Assembly: GCF_000175935.2 (NCBI RefSeq)
Contig: NC_014837.1
Location: forward strand, 868,001 to 932,000
Direction: 5' to 3'
Source: Pantoea sp. At-9b
Lineage (GTDB): Bacteria; Pseudomonadota; Gammaproteobacteria; Enterobacterales; Enterobacteriaceae
DNA length: 64,000 bases
In this document: in pieces, positions 10,736-21,459 of the stretch
Layout of the letters: every line of letters begins with the position of its first letter
Position numbering within the stretch: the stretch's first letter is position 1
The notes under the pieces: generated by a model
What the model was told of the DNA's origin: nothing
The model's database searches: none
Seen by the model: the letters and a program-made list of their open reading frames with translations, nothing else
Program-made: the position numbers and the translations under genes

Positions 10736-11293
10736 GTGATTAACGAAATTAAAAAAGATGCTGAAACGCGCATGGACAAATGCGTGGAAGCATTCAAAAA
10801 CACCATCAGCAAAGTGCGTACTGGTCGCGCTTCGCCCTCTCTGCTCGACGGCATTGTTGTTGAATATTACGGCACGCCGACGCCACTGCGTCAGCTGGCT
10901 AGCGTGACGGTAGAAGATTCACGCACGCTGAAAATCAACGTCTTCGACCGTTCTCTGGGTCCGGCAGTTGAGAAAGCGATCATGGCATCGGATTTGGGTC
11001 TGAACCCAAGTTCTGCCGGTAGCGACATCCGTGTTCCGTTGCCGCCGCTGACCGAAGAACGTCGTAAAGACCTGATCAAAATCGTCCGTGGTGAAGCGGA
11101 ACAGGGTCGTGTCTCCGTTCGTAACGTCCGTCGTGACGCGAACGACAAGATCAAAGCGCTGCTGAAAGACAAAGAGATCAGCGAAGACGACGAGCGTCGC
11201 GCGCAGGACGAGATTCAGAAAATGACCGATGTGCGTATCAAAAACGTTGATGCGGCACTGGCTGAGAAAGAAAAGGAACTGATGGAGTTCTGA
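10736..11293 (+). CDS. frr: ribosome recycling factor
   Basis: 185 residues, the E. coli length. With EF-G it splits post-termination ribosomes. Near-invariant stretches are [30 protein letters not shown] and [16 protein letters not shown]. The start is GTG at 10736, as in E. coli (MI-x-IKKDAE), with AAGGG about 10 nt upstream. The frame stays open back to 10580, but that extension contains the hairpin repeats and is not part of the family. Confidence 0.96.
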   Translation: MINEIKKDAETRMDKCVEAFKNTISKVRTGRASPSLLDGIVVEYYGTPTPLRQLASVTVEDSRTLKINVFDRSLGPAVEKAIMASDLGLNPSSAGSDIRVPLPPLTEERRKDLIKIVRGEAEQGRVSVRNVRRDANDKIKALLKDKEISEDDERRAQDEIQKMTDVRIKNVDAALAEKEKELMEF

Positions 11294-11309
11294 TTCCATC
11301 ATTATCTTA

Positions 11310-11436
11310 TATACCCTGAATCAATCGGATTGCAGGAAGGCGGCAAGGCCATGAATTTCCGGGAGCTTACTCCAGTAAGTAACCGGGGTGAACGCGCGCA
11401 GCCAACGCATCTGCAATTTGAAGTATGACGGGTATA
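11310..11436. repeat. ERIC element, full length 127 bp
   Basis: A complete enterobacterial repetitive intergenic consensus element bounded by TATACCC at the left and GGGTATA at the right. The conserved core runs through GGGAGCTTACTCCAGTAAGT and CCGGGGTGAACG, matching the classic ERIC core, and the size is exactly 127 bp. It lies between frr and dxr, starting 16 bp after the frr stop, so it is transcribed as part of the intergenic mRNA. Confidence 0.92.
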
Positions 11437-11555
11437 AACGCCGTAAAGAGAGGTATACCCATCCGGGAATGCGCTATCTTGCGGCGTTTTATTTTGGTCC
11501 CGAGGAAGTGGGAAGTTATCAGCCCCGCTTCGTCTGAGTACACATGGAAAGCGTC

Positions 11556-12758
11556 ATGAAGCGATTAACTCTGCTGGGTTCCACTGGCTCGATTGGCACC
11601 AGCACACTGGCGGTGGTGCGGGAAAACCCTGAGCAATATCAGGTGACTGCATTGGTGGCGGGTCAGAATGTGGCCCTGATGGCTGAACAATGCCAGCAGT
11701 TTCAGCCACGTTATGCGGCAATGGCGGATGAAGCGTCCGCACAAGCGTTGCGTGAGCGACTGAGAGCACTCAATATCAACACTGAAGTGCTCTCCGGCGT
11801 TCAGGCTGCCTGTGAACTGGCTGCGCTTGATGAAGTCGATCAGGTCATGGCGGCGATTGTCGGTGCGTCGGGCCTGCTGCCTACGCTGGCCGCCATTCGC
11901 GCCGGAAAAACCGTGCTGTTGGCCAATAAAGAATCACTTGTCACATGCGGCCGCCTGTTTATGGAGGCGGTACAGCGTCATCAGGCCCAGCTGCTGCCGG
12001 TCGATAGTGAGCACAACGCCATTTTTCAGAGTTTACCGGCTTCCATACAGCATCAGTTGGGGTACGCTGATCTGCGGGGTAACGGCATTGAGTCAATTAT
12101 CCTCACGGGATCAGGTGGCCCTTTTCGTGACACGCCATTAGCCGAGTTGGCCGCTATGTCGCCAGACCAGGCATGTGCGCATCCGAACTGGTCAATGGGG
12201 CGTAAAATCTCCGTTGATTCGGCCACCATGATGAATAAAGGTCTTGAATACATTGAAGCCCGCTGGCTGTTTAACGCCACTGATGCGCAGATGGAGGTGA
12301 TCCTGCATCCGCAGTCGGTGATCCATTCGATGGTGCGTTATTGTGATGGTAGCGTGCTGGCGCAACTGGGATCGCCGGATATGCGGACTCCGATTGCCCA
12401 CAGCATGGCATGGCCAGCACGTATTTCTGCCGGCGTCACACCGCTCGACTTCACACGAATGAAAGCGCTGACTTTCGCTGAGCCGGATTACGCTCGCTAT
12501 CCCTGCCTGAAGCTGGCCATTGATGCCTGTGCCGCTGGCCAGGCTGCTACCACGACGCTGAATGCCGCTAACGAAGTGGCGGTGGCTGCTTTCCTGCAGC
12601 ACCAGATCCGCTTTACCGATATCGCTGTGCTCAACAGCGAAGTCCTGGCGTCACTGAGTTGCAGTGAACCCGCCAGCGTTGAAGCGGTGATGGAGATCGA
12701 CCGGTTAGCGCGAGTGCGTGCCAATGAAATGGTGCCGCGCTTGCGTATAGCGGGTTGA
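11556..12758 (+). CDS. dxr: 1-deoxy-D-xylulose 5-phosphate reductoisomerase
   Basis: 400 residues. It converts DXP to methylerythritol phosphate with NADPH, the committed step of the MEP isoprenoid pathway. The NADPH-binding LLGSTGSIG is at the N-terminus. Metal and substrate motifs [11 protein letters not shown] and [18 protein letters not shown] are intact. ATG at 11556 gives the family N-terminus [10 protein letters not shown] with GGAAAG upstream; an in-frame ATG at 11544 is the alternative. The ERIC element separates it from frr. Confidence 0.97.
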   Translation: MKRLTLLGSTGSIGTSTLAVVRENPEQYQVTALVAGQNVALMAEQCQQFQPRYAAMADEASAQALRERLRALNINTEVLSGVQAACELAALDEVDQVMAAIVGASGLLPTLAAIRAGKTVLLANKESLVTCGRLFMEAVQRHQAQLLPVDSEHNAIFQSLPASIQHQLGYADLRGNGIESIILTGSGGPFRDTPLAELAAMSPDQACAHPNWSMGRKISVDSATMMNKGLEYIEARWLFNATDAQMEVILHPQSVIHSMVRYCDGSVLAQLGSPDMRTPIAHSMAWPARISAGVTPLDFTRMKALTFAEPDYARYPCLKLAIDACAAGQAATTTLNAANEVAVAAFLQHQIRFTDIAVLNSEVLASLSCSEPASVEAVMEIDRLARVRANEMVPRLRIAG

Positions 12759-12771
12759 TTGTTCCCGCTAT

Positions 12772-12800
12772 TTGTTAGCTCAGGGTGAAAATGGTATAGT
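12772..12800 (+). promoter_or_regulatory. promoter upstream of uppS
   Basis: -35 TTGTTA (12772-12777), 17-bp spacer, -10 TATAGT (12795-12800). It lies in the 166-bp dxr-uppS spacer. A small hairpin (CCGACC/GGTCGG, 12843-12858) follows in the leader. Confidence 0.55.
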
Positions 12801-12924
12801 CGCTCGCTCGTGTTTCACAGCCTGGTATTGTTTCAATGCCAGCCGACCCGAAGGTCGGTATTTGCTGCAGGCGCAATGTATTCAGAAACCACAGCATTTC
12901 TGATTAAAGGAATTATTACGCGTT

Positions 12925-13677
12925 ATGTCGTCCAACAATCACAACACATTCGATGACCGGGCTGATTGTACGCCGCGTCACGTGGCCATCATTATGGATG
13001 GTAATGGTCGCTGGGCAAAAAATCAGGGCAAACTGCGTATTTCAGGCCACAAAGCCGGGGTAAAATCAGTACGCCGGGCCGTCAGCTTTGCGGTCAGCCA
13101 TAAGTTGGAAGCGCTCACGCTTTATGCGTTCAGCAGTGAAAACTGGAGCCGACCGATTCAGGAAGTGACGGCCTTAATGGAATTGTTTGTCTGGGCGCTC
13201 GACAGCGAGGTCAAAAGCCTGCACAAGCATAATGTACGCTTGCGTATCATTGGCGATATCAGTCGTTTCAATTCCCGCATCCAGGAACGCATTCGCCGCG
13301 CCGAGGAACTGACTCAGCAAAATAATGGACTGACTCTCAACATTGCTGCTAACTACGGTGGCCGTTGGGATATTATCCAGGGTGCCAAAAAATTGGCCGA
13401 ACAGGTTCAGGAAGGTCTGCTACGTCCTGACCAGATAACCGAAGAGAGCCTGGCTCCGTATCTTTGCATGAACGAGCTGGCGCCGGTGGATTTAGTGATA
13501 AGGACCGGGGGAGAGCATCGGATTAGCAACTTCCTGCTGTGGCAGATCGCCTATGCTGAGTTCTGGTTTACCGATGTTCTCTGGCCTGATTTTGATGAAC
13601 ACGTTTTTGAAGGTGCACTGAATGCTTTCTCTCTGCGGGAGCGTCGCTATGGCGGCGCTGCACCAGGCGGCGCCTGA
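12925..13677 (+). CDS. uppS: undecaprenyl diphosphate synthase
   Basis: 250 residues. It is the cis-prenyltransferase that extends farnesyl diphosphate with eight isopentenyl units to the C55 lipid carrier precursor for peptidoglycan and O-antigen. The signature MDGNGRWAK has the catalytic aspartate at D25, and the SSENWSRP and C-terminal RTGGEHRISNFLLWQ/YAEFWFTDVLWPDF motifs are intact. It is followed 18 bp later by cdsA. Also called ispU. Confidence 0.97.
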   Translation: MSSNNHNTFDDRADCTPRHVAIIMDGNGRWAKNQGKLRISGHKAGVKSVRRAVSFAVSHKLEALTLYAFSSENWSRPIQEVTALMELFVWALDSEVKSLHKHNVRLRIIGDISRFNSRIQERIRRAEELTQQNNGLTLNIAANYGGRWDIIQGAKKLAEQVQEGLLRPDQITEESLAPYLCMNELAPVDLVIRTGGEHRISNFLLWQIAYAEFWFTDVLWPDFDEHVFEGALNAFSLRERRYGGAAPGGA

Positions 13678-13695
13678 GCAACCTGGGGGTAACCT

Positions 13696-14553
13696 TTGCT
13701 GAAGTCTCGTTTAATTACCGCGTTTATTTTAATTCCGCTGGTGATTGCTGCGCTATTCTGGTTACCACTGTCCGGCTTTGCGATAACAACTATCATCATC
13801 TGCATGCTTGCCGCCTGGGAATGGGGGCAACTGGCGGGCATGGCGTCCCGCCAGCAACGTATCTGGCTGGCTGTGCTCTGTGGTTTATTGCTGGCTGGAA
13901 TGCTGTTCACACTGCAACCTTATCAACGCGATTTGCATCAGTTCCAGATGGAAAGCTCCTTGTGGGCATCGCTGGTTTGGTGGATTGTGGCGCTGGTATT
14001 GGTTCTCTTCTATCCCGCCTCGGCGGCGGTCTGGCGTCATTCTCGCCCACTCCGTCTTCTGTTTGGTGTACTGACCGTCATCCCTTTTTTCTGGGGCATG
14101 CTGGCGTTGCGCCAATACCATTATGATACCGATCATTTCGCCGGCGCCTGGTGGCTGCTGTTCGTCATGTTTCTGGTATGGGGAGCGGATTCCGGTGCTT
14201 ATATGTTTGGCCGCTTGTTTGGTAAACATAAACTGGCACCGAAAGTCTCACCCGGTAAAACCTGGGAAGGCTTTTTTGGCGGGTTAGTCTCCTCTGCGCT
14301 GATTGCCTGGCTGTTTGCCCTGTTTGCACCGCTGACCATTGCGGCTTCAACCTTAATCATTTGCGCCGTCATCGCGACACTGGCTTCGGTGTTGGGTGAT
14401 TTGACAGAAAGCATGTTTAAACGTGAAGCCGGTATCAAAGACAGTGGTAACTTAATTCCGGGCCACGGTGGTATCCTCGATCGCATTGATAGCCTGACAG
14501 CGGCGGTGCCGGTTTTTGCTTGCCTGCTGCTGCTGGTGTTCCGCACCCTCTGA
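13696..14553 (+). CDS. cdsA: CDP-diglyceride synthase
   Basis: 285 residues, inner-membrane cytidylyltransferase making CDP-diacylglycerol from phosphatidic acid and CTP for all phospholipids. About eight hydrophobic helices are seen. The C-terminal family signature FKREAGIKDSGNLIPGHGG, followed by ILDRID, is near residues 239-262. The start is TTG at 13696, giving MLKSRLITAF as in E. coli, with GGGGGTAACC upstream. Spacing of 18 bp from uppS and 12 bp to rseP suggests one operon. Confidence 0.95.
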   Translation: MLKSRLITAFILIPLVIAALFWLPLSGFAITTIIICMLAAWEWGQLAGMASRQQRIWLAVLCGLLLAGMLFTLQPYQRDLHQFQMESSLWASLVWWIVALVLVLFYPASAAVWRHSRPLRLLFGVLTVIPFFWGMLALRQYHYDTDHFAGAWWLLFVMFLVWGADSGAYMFGRLFGKHKLAPKVSPGKTWEGFFGGLVSSALIAWLFALFAPLTIAASTLIICAVIATLASVLGDLTESMFKREAGIKDSGNLIPGHGGILDRIDSLTAAVPVFACLLLLVFRTL

Positions 14554-14565
14554 GGCCAGGTGACC

Positions 14566-15915
14566 ATGCTAAGTATACTCTGGAGTTTTGCAGCCTTTAT
14601 CGTGGCGCTCGGCGTGCTGATTACGGTACACGAGTTCGGCCACTTTTGGGTTGCGCGCCGCTGCGGTGTGAAAGTCGAACGTTTTTCGATTGGTTTCGGC
14701 AAAGCGCTGTTCAGTCGCCGCGATCGTCAGGGCACGGAATACGTCATTGCCCTGATCCCTCTTGGCGGCTACGTCAAAATGCTTGATGAACGCGTTGAAA
14801 GCGTTCCAGCTGAGTTGCGTCATCAAGCCTTCAACAACAAAGCGGTCTGGCAGCGTGCATCGATTATCGCCGCCGGTCCGATAGCGAACTTCATCTTTGC
14901 CATTATCGCGTACTGGGCGGTGTTTATTCACGGCGTCCCTGGTGTTCGCCCGGTAGTTGGTGAAATTCTGAACGGTTCCGTCGCGGCAGAAGCGCAAATT
15001 ACCTCCGGGATGGAACTTAAAGCGGTAGATGGTATCGAAACGCCTGATTGGGATGCTGTGCGCATGGCGCTGATCGGCAAAATCGGCGATCAGAGTGCCA
15101 CGCTAACCGTCTCGCAGTTTGGTGACGATGCCACGCAGCAGAAGCAGTTGGATTTGCGTGACTGGCAGTTCGAGCCGGATAAGCAGGACCCGGTCGTTGC
15201 GTTGGGTATCCGCCCACGTGGACCACAAATCGAAACGACCCTGGCTGAAGTTCAGGCTAACTCTCCGGCAAGTGAAGCCGGTTTGCAAGCAGGCGACAGG
15301 ATCGTTAAAGTCGATGGTCAGCCGTTAACGCAATGGCAGACTTTTGTGGTTCAGGTGCGGGATAATCCCGGCAAAAATATGGCACTTGAGGTGGAGCGAA
15401 ACGGCGAATCACTGGCGTTAACGCTGACACCGGAAGCAAAACCGGGTAACAACGCGGAAGGCTTTGCTGGGGTAATCCCTCGTGTGATTCCGTTGCCTGA
15501 CGAGTACAAAACGGTAAGGCAGTATGGGCCTTTTGCCGCCATCGGTGAAGCCAGTGTCAAAACCTGGCAGCTGATGAAGCTGACGGTTTCCATGCTGGGC
15601 AAGTTGATAACCGGGGACGTGAAGCTGAATAATCTGAGCGGGCCGATTTCGATCGCGCAGGGTGCCGGGTTATCAGCAGAATATGGGGTGATTTACTACC
15701 TGATGTTCCTGGCGCTGATCAGCGTGAACCTGGGCATCATTAACCTGTTCCCATTGCCGGTTTTAGATGGTGGACATCTGCTCTTTCTGGCGATCGAAAA
15801 GATCAAAGGAGGACCGGTGTCCGAGCGAGTTCAGGACTTCAGTTATCGCATCGGTTCAATTCTGCTGGTGTTGTTAATGGGGCTTGCACTTTTCAATGAT
15901 TTCTCACGTCTGTAA
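14566..15915 (+). CDS. rseP: RseP, site-2 intramembrane protease
   Basis: 449 residues (E. coli 450). It cleaves anti-sigma factor RseA in the membrane during the sigma-E envelope stress response. The zinc motif HEFGH is at residues 22-26 and the second metal-ligand motif LDGGH is near 400. Two periplasmic PDZ domains lie between (the second includes [16 protein letters not shown]). The ATG at 14566 gives the family start; an in-frame GTG two codons earlier is possible. It directly precedes bamA, whose product is monitored by the sigma-E pathway. Confidence 0.97.
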   Translation: MLSILWSFAAFIVALGVLITVHEFGHFWVARRCGVKVERFSIGFGKALFSRRDRQGTEYVIALIPLGGYVKMLDERVESVPAELRHQAFNNKAVWQRASIIAAGPIANFIFAIIAYWAVFIHGVPGVRPVVGEILNGSVAAEAQITSGMELKAVDGIETPDWDAVRMALIGKIGDQSATLTVSQFGDDATQQKQLDLRDWQFEPDKQDPVVALGIRPRGPQIETTLAEVQANSPASEAGLQAGDRIVKVDGQPLTQWQTFVVQVRDNPGKNMALEVERNGESLALTLTPEAKPGNNAEGFAGVIPRVIPLPDEYKTVRQYGPFAAIGEASVKTWQLMKLTVSMLGKLITGDVKLNNLSGPISIAQGAGLSAEYGVIYYLMFLALISVNLGIINLFPLPVLDGGHLLFLAIEKIKGGPVSERVQDFSYRIGSILLVLLMGLALFNDFSRL

Positions 15916-15966
15916 TAGCGGGAATGCAGACAGGCGTGGGATGTGTTAGGAAAACGCATAACAACG

Positions 15967-18378
15967 ATGGCGATGAAAAAGTTGCTCATAGCGTCGCTGC
16001 TGTTTAGCAGCGCCACCGTTTACGGTGCAGACGATTTCGTGGTGAAGGATATTCATTTCGAAGGGCTACAGCGAGTCGCCGTCGGCGCGGCTCTGCTGAG
16101 TATGCCGGTACGTGTTGGCGATACGGTGAATGATGATGACATCAGAAACACCATTCGCTCACTGTTCGCCACCGGTAACTTCGAAGATGTTCAGGTTCTG
16201 CGCGACGGTACTACGCTGATTGTCCAGGTGAAAGAACGCCCGACGATTGCCAGCATCACTTTCTCCGGTAACAAAGCGGTGAAAGAAGATCAGCTGAAGC
16301 AGAATCTTGAAGCTTCTGGCATCCGTGTCGGTGAAGCGCTTGACCGTACCACCCTCTCTTCCATTGAGAAGGGACTGGAGGATTTCTACTACAGCGTCGG
16401 TAAGTACACGGCCAGCGTGAAAGCGATCGCGACACCGCTGCCACGTAACCGTGTTGACCTGAAATTTGTCTTCCAGGAAGGTGTTTCTGCTCAGATTCAG
16501 CAGATCAACATCGTGGGCAACAAAGCCTTTAGTTCCGATGAACTGATCTCCCGCTTCCAACTGCGTGACGAAGTGCCGTGGTGGAACGTGGTGGGCGATC
16601 GTAAATACCAGAAGCAGAAACTGGCCGGGGACCTCGAAACCCTGCGCAGCTTCTATCTGGATCGCGGTTATGCGCGTTTTAATATTGATTCAACCCAGGT
16701 GAGCCTGACGCCGGACAAGAAAGGGATCTACATCACCGTCAACATCACCGAAGGCGATCAGTACAAGATCGCGGGTGTGATCGTTAACGGCAGCATGGCG
16801 GGTCACTCGGCGGAAATTGAACATCTGACCAAGATCCCATCGGGTGAGCTGTATAACGGCACCAAAGTCACTCAGATGGAAGATGACATCAAAAAACTGT
16901 TGGGCCGCTATGGGTATGCTTATCCGCGCGTGGTTACCCAGCCGGAAATTAATGACGCTGATAAGACAGTAAAACTGCATATCAACGTTGATGCCGGTAA
17001 CCGTTACTACGTGCGCAAAGTCCGTTTCGAAGGAAACGATACCTCGAAGGATGCGGTACTGCGTCGTGAAATGCGTCAGATGGAAGGCGCATGGCTGGGC
17101 AGCGATCTGGTTGAGCAGGGTAAAGAGCGTCTGAACCGCACCGGCTACTTTGAAACGGTTGACGTGGATACGCAGCGCGTACCGGGTTCACCTGATCAGG
17201 TTGATGTGGTTTACAAGGTTAAAGAACGTAACACCGGTACCTTTAACTTCGGTGTGGGCTACGGCACAGAAAGTGGCGTGAGCTTCCAGGTTGGCGTGAC
17301 CCAGGATAACTGGCTCGGCACCGGTAACACCGTCGGTATCAGCGGAACCAAAAACGATTATCAGACCTATGCTGAGTTCTCACTGACCGATCCGTATTTC
17401 ACGGTCGACGGTGTCAGCCTGGGTGGTCGTATTTTCTATAACGACTTTAAAGCGGATGATGCTGACCTGTCTGACTACACCAACAAAAGTTATGGTGTTG
17501 ATGGCACGTTGGGCTTCCCGATTAACGAGAACAACACCCTGCGTGTGGGCTTAGGTTACGTACATAATGACCTGTCCAACATGCAGCCACAGGTCGCAAT
17601 GTGGCGTTATCTCGATTCGGTCGGACGTCATCAGGGGCTGAACGATGATGGTGATTTCTCCGCGAATGACTTCACCTTCAACTATGGCTGGACGTACAAC
17701 ACGCTGGACCGTGGCTTCTTCCCAACGTCCGGTAACCGTACCAACCTGAACGGTAAAGTGACCATTCCGGGTTCAGACAACAGCTTCTATAAAGCGACGC
17801 TGGATACTCAGCAATACGTTCCGATTAACCGTGATCGTACCTGGGTGCTGTTGGGTCGTGGCCGTGTGGGTTATGGTGACGGCCTCGGCGGTAAAGAGAT
17901 GCCGTTCTATGAGAACTTCTATGCTGGCGGTTCCAGCACGGTTCGTGGCTTCCAGTCCAACACCATTGGTCCGAAAGCGGCGTACCTGAATGATGGCTCA
18001 TCGACCTGTACGCTGTCCGATCCTAATGGCATCTGTAAGTCTGATGATGCGGTCGGTGGTAACGCGATGGCGGTTGCCAGCCTTGAGCTGATCACCCCAA
18101 CGCCGTTCCTGAGCGAGAAGTATGCTAACTCAGTACGTACATCGGTATTCTTCGATGCAGGTACTGTCTGGGATACCAAATGGCAGAACACCGCAGAAAC
18201 GCGAGCGGCAGGCATCCCGGATTACAGCGATCCAAACAATATTCGCGTATCCAGCGGTATCGCACTACAGTGGATGTCACCGTTGGGACCGTTGGTGTTC
18301 TCGTATGCCCAACCGATCAAGAAAGTCGAGGGAGACAAGTCAGAGCAGTTCCAGTTTAACATCGGTAAAACCTGGTAA
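15967..18378 (+). CDS. bamA: BamA, outer-membrane protein assembly factor
   Basis: 803 residues (E. coli 810). It is the essential core of the BAM complex, inserting beta-barrel proteins in the outer membrane. The signal peptide ends VYGA-DD. Five POTRA repeats span about residues 22-420. The C-terminal barrel has the loop-6 motif VRGF at 659-662 and ends in the aromatic residue of GKTW. The extracellular loop-6 segment after IGPKAAYLN is shorter than in E. coli but keeps its cysteine pair. ATG at 15967 ([10 protein letters not shown]) is preferred over an upstream in-frame start. Confidence 0.98.
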   Translation: MAMKKLLIASLLFSSATVYGADDFVVKDIHFEGLQRVAVGAALLSMPVRVGDTVNDDDIRNTIRSLFATGNFEDVQVLRDGTTLIVQVKERPTIASITFSGNKAVKEDQLKQNLEASGIRVGEALDRTTLSSIEKGLEDFYYSVGKYTASVKAIATPLPRNRVDLKFVFQEGVSAQIQQINIVGNKAFSSDELISRFQLRDEVPWWNVVGDRKYQKQKLAGDLETLRSFYLDRGYARFNIDSTQVSLTPDKKGIYITVNITEGDQYKIAGVIVNGSMAGHSAEIEHLTKIPSGELYNGTKVTQMEDDIKKLLGRYGYAYPRVVTQPEINDADKTVKLHINVDAGNRYYVRKVRFEGNDTSKDAVLRREMRQMEGAWLGSDLVEQGKERLNRTGYFETVDVDTQRVPGSPDQVDVVYKVKERNTGTFNFGVGYGTESGVSFQVGVTQDNWLGTGNTVGISGTKNDYQTYAEFSLTDPYFTVDGVSLGGRIFYNDFKADDADLSDYTNKSYGVDGTLGFPINENNTLRVGLGYVHNDLSNMQPQVAMWRYLDSVGRHQGLNDDGDFSANDFTFNYGWTYNTLDRGFFPTSGNRTNLNGKVTIPGSDNSFYKATLDTQQYVPINRDRTWVLLGRGRVGYGDGLGGKEMPFYENFYAGGSSTVRGFQSNTIGPKAAYLNDGSSTCTLSDPNGICKSDDAVGGNAMAVASLELITPTPFLSEKYANSVRTSVFFDAGTVWDTKWQNTAETRAAGIPDYSDPNNIRVSSGIALQWMSPLGPLVFSYAQPIKKVEGDKSEQFQFNIGKTW

Positions 18379-18397
18379 AGCTCTGAGCAGGGAAGTG

Positions 18398-18449
18398 TAT
18401 ACCCAAAGGGTATAAAGAGAGTCTGCATGCGTGTAGCTTGGCTACACGC
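18398..18449. repeat. two inverted repeats between bamA and skp
   Basis: The first is TATACCC-AAA-GGGTATA (18398-18414), identical to the outer 7 bp of both ends of the ERIC element, separated by only three bases. The second is a perfect 9-bp hairpin GCGTGTAGC/GCTACACGC (18429-18449, 3-nt loop). No T-run follows, so neither looks like a strong terminator. Both lie in the skp leader. Confidence 0.55.
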
Positions 18450-18483
18450 TGCAAACACACATGTTGAGGGTAAGGAGTTTATA

Positions 18484-18984
18484 GTGAAAAAGTTGTTCTG
18501 TGCCGCTGCTCTGGGTGTTGCATTAGCTGCTTCTGCTGGCGCCCAGGCGGCAGACAAAATCGCCGTTGTTAACCTGAGCCAGGTTTTCCAGCAGTCTCCG
18601 CAGCGTGCTGTTGTTGCTAAGCAACTTGAGAGTGAGTTCCAGGGCCGTGCCTCTGACCTCCAGTCTCAGCAGCAGAAAATCCAGCAGGAGATTCAGGATC
18701 TGCAGCGCAATGCTTCAACCATGAAAGCAAGCGACCGTACCAAGAAAGAGAAGCAGATTGCTTCTGAGCGTGCTGCTTTCGAATCAAAAGCTCAGGCTTT
18801 TGAGAAAGACAACCAGACTCGTCAGATGCAGGAACGTAACAAGCTGCTGGCTAAAATCCAGACCGCTGTTCAGTCTGTAGCGAAAAGCGGAGGGTACGAT
18901 CTGGTCCTGGACTCTCAGGCTGTGCTGTACACTTCTTCTGATGCTAAAGACATCACTGCTGACGTTGTAAAACAGGTTAAATAA
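18484..18984 (+). CDS. skp: Skp, periplasmic chaperone
   Basis: 166 residues including a signal peptide ending AQA-ADKIAVVN. Skp (OmpH/HlpA) forms a jellyfish-shaped trimer that holds unfolded outer-membrane proteins for BamA. The central part (about residues 50-125) is a long glutamine- and charge-rich coiled coil, and the C-terminus DAKDITADVVKQVK matches E. coli. The start is GTG at 18484 behind AAGGAG, as in E. coli; the frame is open upstream to 18427 but lacks a signal peptide there. It is 5 residues longer than in E. coli. Confidence 0.94.
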   Translation: MKKLFCAAALGVALAASAGAQAADKIAVVNLSQVFQQSPQRAVVAKQLESEFQGRASDLQSQQQKIQQEIQDLQRNASTMKASDRTKKEKQIASERAAFESKAQAFEKDNQTRQMQERNKLLAKIQTAVQSVAKSGGYDLVLDSQAVLYTSSDAKDITADVVKQVK

Positions 18985-18987
18985 TCG

Positions 18988-20013
18988 ATGTCATCTATTC
19001 GACTGGCTGATTTAGCCCAGCAGTTGGATGCAGAATTGCACGGAGATGGCGATATCGCCATCTCCGGCATTGCTTCTATGCAATCCGCCACAACTGGCCA
19101 AATCACTTTTCTTGCAAACAGCCGTTACCGCGAGCAGCTCGCCCAGGTGCAGGCTTCGGCCGTGGTGCTGACGGAAGCGGATCTGGAGTGGTGTAATACG
19201 GCCGCGCTGGTGGTGAAAAATCCTTACCTGACCTATGCCCGCATGGCACAACTGCTGGACACCACGCCGCAGCCCGCGCAAAATATCGCGCCCAGCGCTG
19301 TGATCGACCCGACAGCGAAGCTGGGGAACAATGTGTCGGTGGGCGCGAATGCGGTGATCGAGTCTGGTGTTGAGCTGGGCGACGACGTCGTGATTGGCGC
19401 CGGATGTTTTGTGGGTAAGCAGACCCGTATTGGGCGCGGTTCCCGCCTGTGGGCTAACGTGACGATTTATCACGAAATCCAGATTGGTCAGGATTGTCTG
19501 ATTCAGTCAGGCACCGTCATTGGTGCGGATGGTTTCGGGTATGCTAACGATCGCGGCAACTGGGTGAAAATTCCACAGTTGGGCACGGTAGTGATTGGTG
19601 ATCGGGTAGAAATTGGTGCCTGTACCACTATCGATCGCGGTGCGTTGGATAACACTCTGATCGGCAATGGTGTTATCATAGATAACCAATGTCAGATTGC
19701 GCACAACGTTGTGATCGGGGATAACACTGCGGTTGCTGGTGGTGTGATCATGGCGGGTAGTCTGAAGATTGGTCGTTACTGTATGATTGGCGGCGCCAGC
19801 GTCATTAACGGACATATGGAAATCTGTGACAAAGTCACCGTGACGGGTATGGGCATGGTTATGCGCCCAATCACAGAGCCTGGGGTATACTCTTCGGGTA
19901 TTCCGCTGCAACCCAACAAAACCTGGCGTAAAACGGCCGCGTTGGTGATGAATATCGATGACATGAGCAAACGTCTCAAAGCCATCGAGCGTAAAGTCGG
20001 TAAAGACGAGTAA
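18988..20013 (+). CDS. lpxD: LpxD, UDP-3-O-acyl-glucosamine N-acyltransferase
   Basis: 341 residues, as in E. coli. It adds the N-linked hydroxyacyl chain in lipid A synthesis, third step of the Raetz pathway. An N-terminal uridine-binding domain (about 1-100) is followed by hexapeptide repeats. The catalytic histidine lies in [16 protein letters not shown]-terminal helix closes the trimer. It starts 4 bp after skp, so the two are co-transcribed. Confidence 0.97.
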   Translation: MSSIRLADLAQQLDAELHGDGDIAISGIASMQSATTGQITFLANSRYREQLAQVQASAVVLTEADLEWCNTAALVVKNPYLTYARMAQLLDTTPQPAQNIAPSAVIDPTAKLGNNVSVGANAVIESGVELGDDVVIGAGCFVGKQTRIGRGSRLWANVTIYHEIQIGQDCLIQSGTVIGADGFGYANDRGNWVKIPQLGTVVIGDRVEIGACTTIDRGALDNTLIGNGVIIDNQCQIAHNVVIGDNTAVAGGVIMAGSLKIGRYCMIGGASVINGHMEICDKVTVTGMGMVMRPITEPGVYSSGIPLQPNKTWRKTAALVMNIDDMSKRLKAIERKVGKDE

Positions 20014-20063
20014 CGCCATCCCACGAGACCGGCTTCATAATAAGCAGCGTACCTTCTTTATCA

Positions 20064-20166
20064 GCTCAGACCTTGTCTGAGCATGTGCAGCAGGTATCGC
20101 AAGGAAGCGAGACGCCACCGAACTGATTTGCGGCCTGCGGATGATCATTTTGATCGTTGCAGGCCG
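20064..20166. other. two hairpins in the lpxD-fabZ spacer
   Basis: In this 195-bp spacer a perfect 8-bp hairpin (GCTCAGAC/GTCTGAGC, 20064-20082) is followed by a longer imperfect one (20131-20166), whose outer arms CGGCCTGC/GCAGGCCG and inner GATCA/TGATC are perfect. No T-run follows either. They may be internal mRNA-processing or translation-control structures before fabZ. Confidence 0.5.
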
Positions 20167-20208
20167 TGTTATTGTTGCCATCAGAATTTTTAGGACAGGA
20201 AGAGTATT

Positions 20209-20664
20209 TTGACTACTGAAACGCATACTCTGAAAATTGAAGAGATTTTAGAACTGCTGCCGCACCGCTACCCATTCCTGCTGGTTGACCGTGTGTTGGA
20301 ATTTGAAGAGCACAAGTATCTGCGTGCGGTGAAGAACGTTTCTGTAAACGAACCGTTTTTCCAGGGACACTTCCCTGGTAAACCGATTTTCCCAGGCGTT
20401 CTGATCCTGGAAGCGATGGCGCAGGCCACCGGTATTCTGGCATTCAAAAGTGTCGGCAAACTGGAGCCGGGCGAACTTTACTACTTCGCCGGTATCGATG
20501 AAGCCCGTTTCAAACGTCCGGTTGTGCCGGGCGACCAGATGATCATGGAAGTGACTTTCGAGAAAACGCGTCGTGGCCTGACGCGCTTTAAAGGCGTAGC
20601 AACCGTGGACGGCAAGATTGTCTGTGAAGCGACCATGATGTGTGCCCGTAGCCGGGAGGCATAA
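20209..20664 (+). CDS. fabZ: FabZ, 3-hydroxyacyl-ACP dehydratase
   Basis: 151 residues, as in E. coli. A hot-dog-fold dehydratase of fatty-acid elongation. The active-site histidine H54 and glutamate E68 fall in [20 protein letters not shown]. It draws hydroxymyristoyl-ACP away from LpxA and so balances phospholipid against lipid A. The start is TTG at 20209, as in E. coli, with GGAAGAG upstream. It is 3 bp from lpxA. Confidence 0.97.
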   Translation: MTTETHTLKIEEILELLPHRYPFLLVDRVLEFEEHKYLRAVKNVSVNEPFFQGHFPGKPIFPGVLILEAMAQATGILAFKSVGKLEPGELYYFAGIDEARFKRPVVPGDQMIMEVTFEKTRRGLTRFKGVATVDGKIVCEATMMCARSREA

Positions 20665-20667
20665 TTA

Positions 20668-21456
20668 GTGATTGATTCAACCGCCAACATCCATCCCAGT
20701 TCCGTTATTGAAGAAGGTGCCGTCATTGGTGCCAATGTTCACATCGGCCCGTTTTGCTTTATCGGTGCCAACGTGGAAATTGGTGAAGGTACGGTACTTA
20801 AATCGCACGTGGTGGTGAGTGGCCATACGCGTATCGGCAAAGACAACCAGATCTACCAGTTTGCTTCCATCGGCGAAGTAAACCAGGACCTGAAGTATGC
20901 GGGTGAACCGACGCGTGTGGAAATCGGCGATCGCAATCGCATCCGCGAAAGCGTCACGATTCACCGTGGTACGGTGCAGGGCGGTGGCCTGACCAAAGTC
21001 GGCAGCGACAACTTGCTGATGGTGAATGCCCATATTGCGCATGATTGCGTGATTGGCAATCGCTGCATTTTCGCCAATAACGCCACGCTGGGCGGCCACG
21101 TCACGGTTGATGATTTCGCGATCATCGGTGGGATGACGGCGGTACACCAGTGGTGCACTATTGGTGCGCATGTGATGGTCGGCGGTTGTTCTGGCGTTGC
21201 GCAGGACGTACCACCGTATGTCATTGCGCAGGGAAATCACGCGACGCCTTTTGGTATCAACATTGAAGGCCTGAAGCGTCGCGGGTTCAGCAAAGAAGCC
21301 CTGCATGCGATTCGCAATGCGTACAAGTTGCTGTATCGCAGCAACAAAACGCTGGATGAAGCGAAGCCGGAAATTGAAGCGCTGGCGAAACAGCATAGCG
21401 AAGTTCAGCCCTTCTATGACTTCTTTGCCCGTTCTACCCGTGGATTGATTCGTTAA
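20668..21456 (+). CDS. lpxA: LpxA, UDP-GlcNAc O-acyltransferase
   Basis: 262 residues, same as E. coli. It carries out the first acylation of lipid A on UDP-GlcNAc. It is a trimer of left-handed beta-helix hexapeptide repeats over the first ~190 residues; the catalytic histidine is in NAHIAHDC. The C-terminal helical domain ends [11 protein letters not shown]. The start is GTG at 20668. lpxA, lpxB and fabZ are separated by only 3 bp each. Confidence 0.97.
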   Translation: MIDSTANIHPSSVIEEGAVIGANVHIGPFCFIGANVEIGEGTVLKSHVVVSGHTRIGKDNQIYQFASIGEVNQDLKYAGEPTRVEIGDRNRIRESVTIHRGTVQGGGLTKVGSDNLLMVNAHIAHDCVIGNRCIFANNATLGGHVTVDDFAIIGGMTAVHQWCTIGAHVMVGGCSGVAQDVPPYVIAQGNHATPFGINIEGLKRRGFSKEALHAIRNAYKLLYRSNKTLDEAKPEIEALAKQHSEVQPFYDFFARSTRGLIR

Positions 21457-21459
21457 TCC

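Noticed and set aside
15886..15913. A sigma-E-like promoter (GCACTT, 16-bp spacer, GTCTGT) at the end of rseP before bamA
   Set aside because: bamA is under sigma-E in E. coli, but both boxes here deviate from GAACTT/TCTGA, so it is only a weak candidate.
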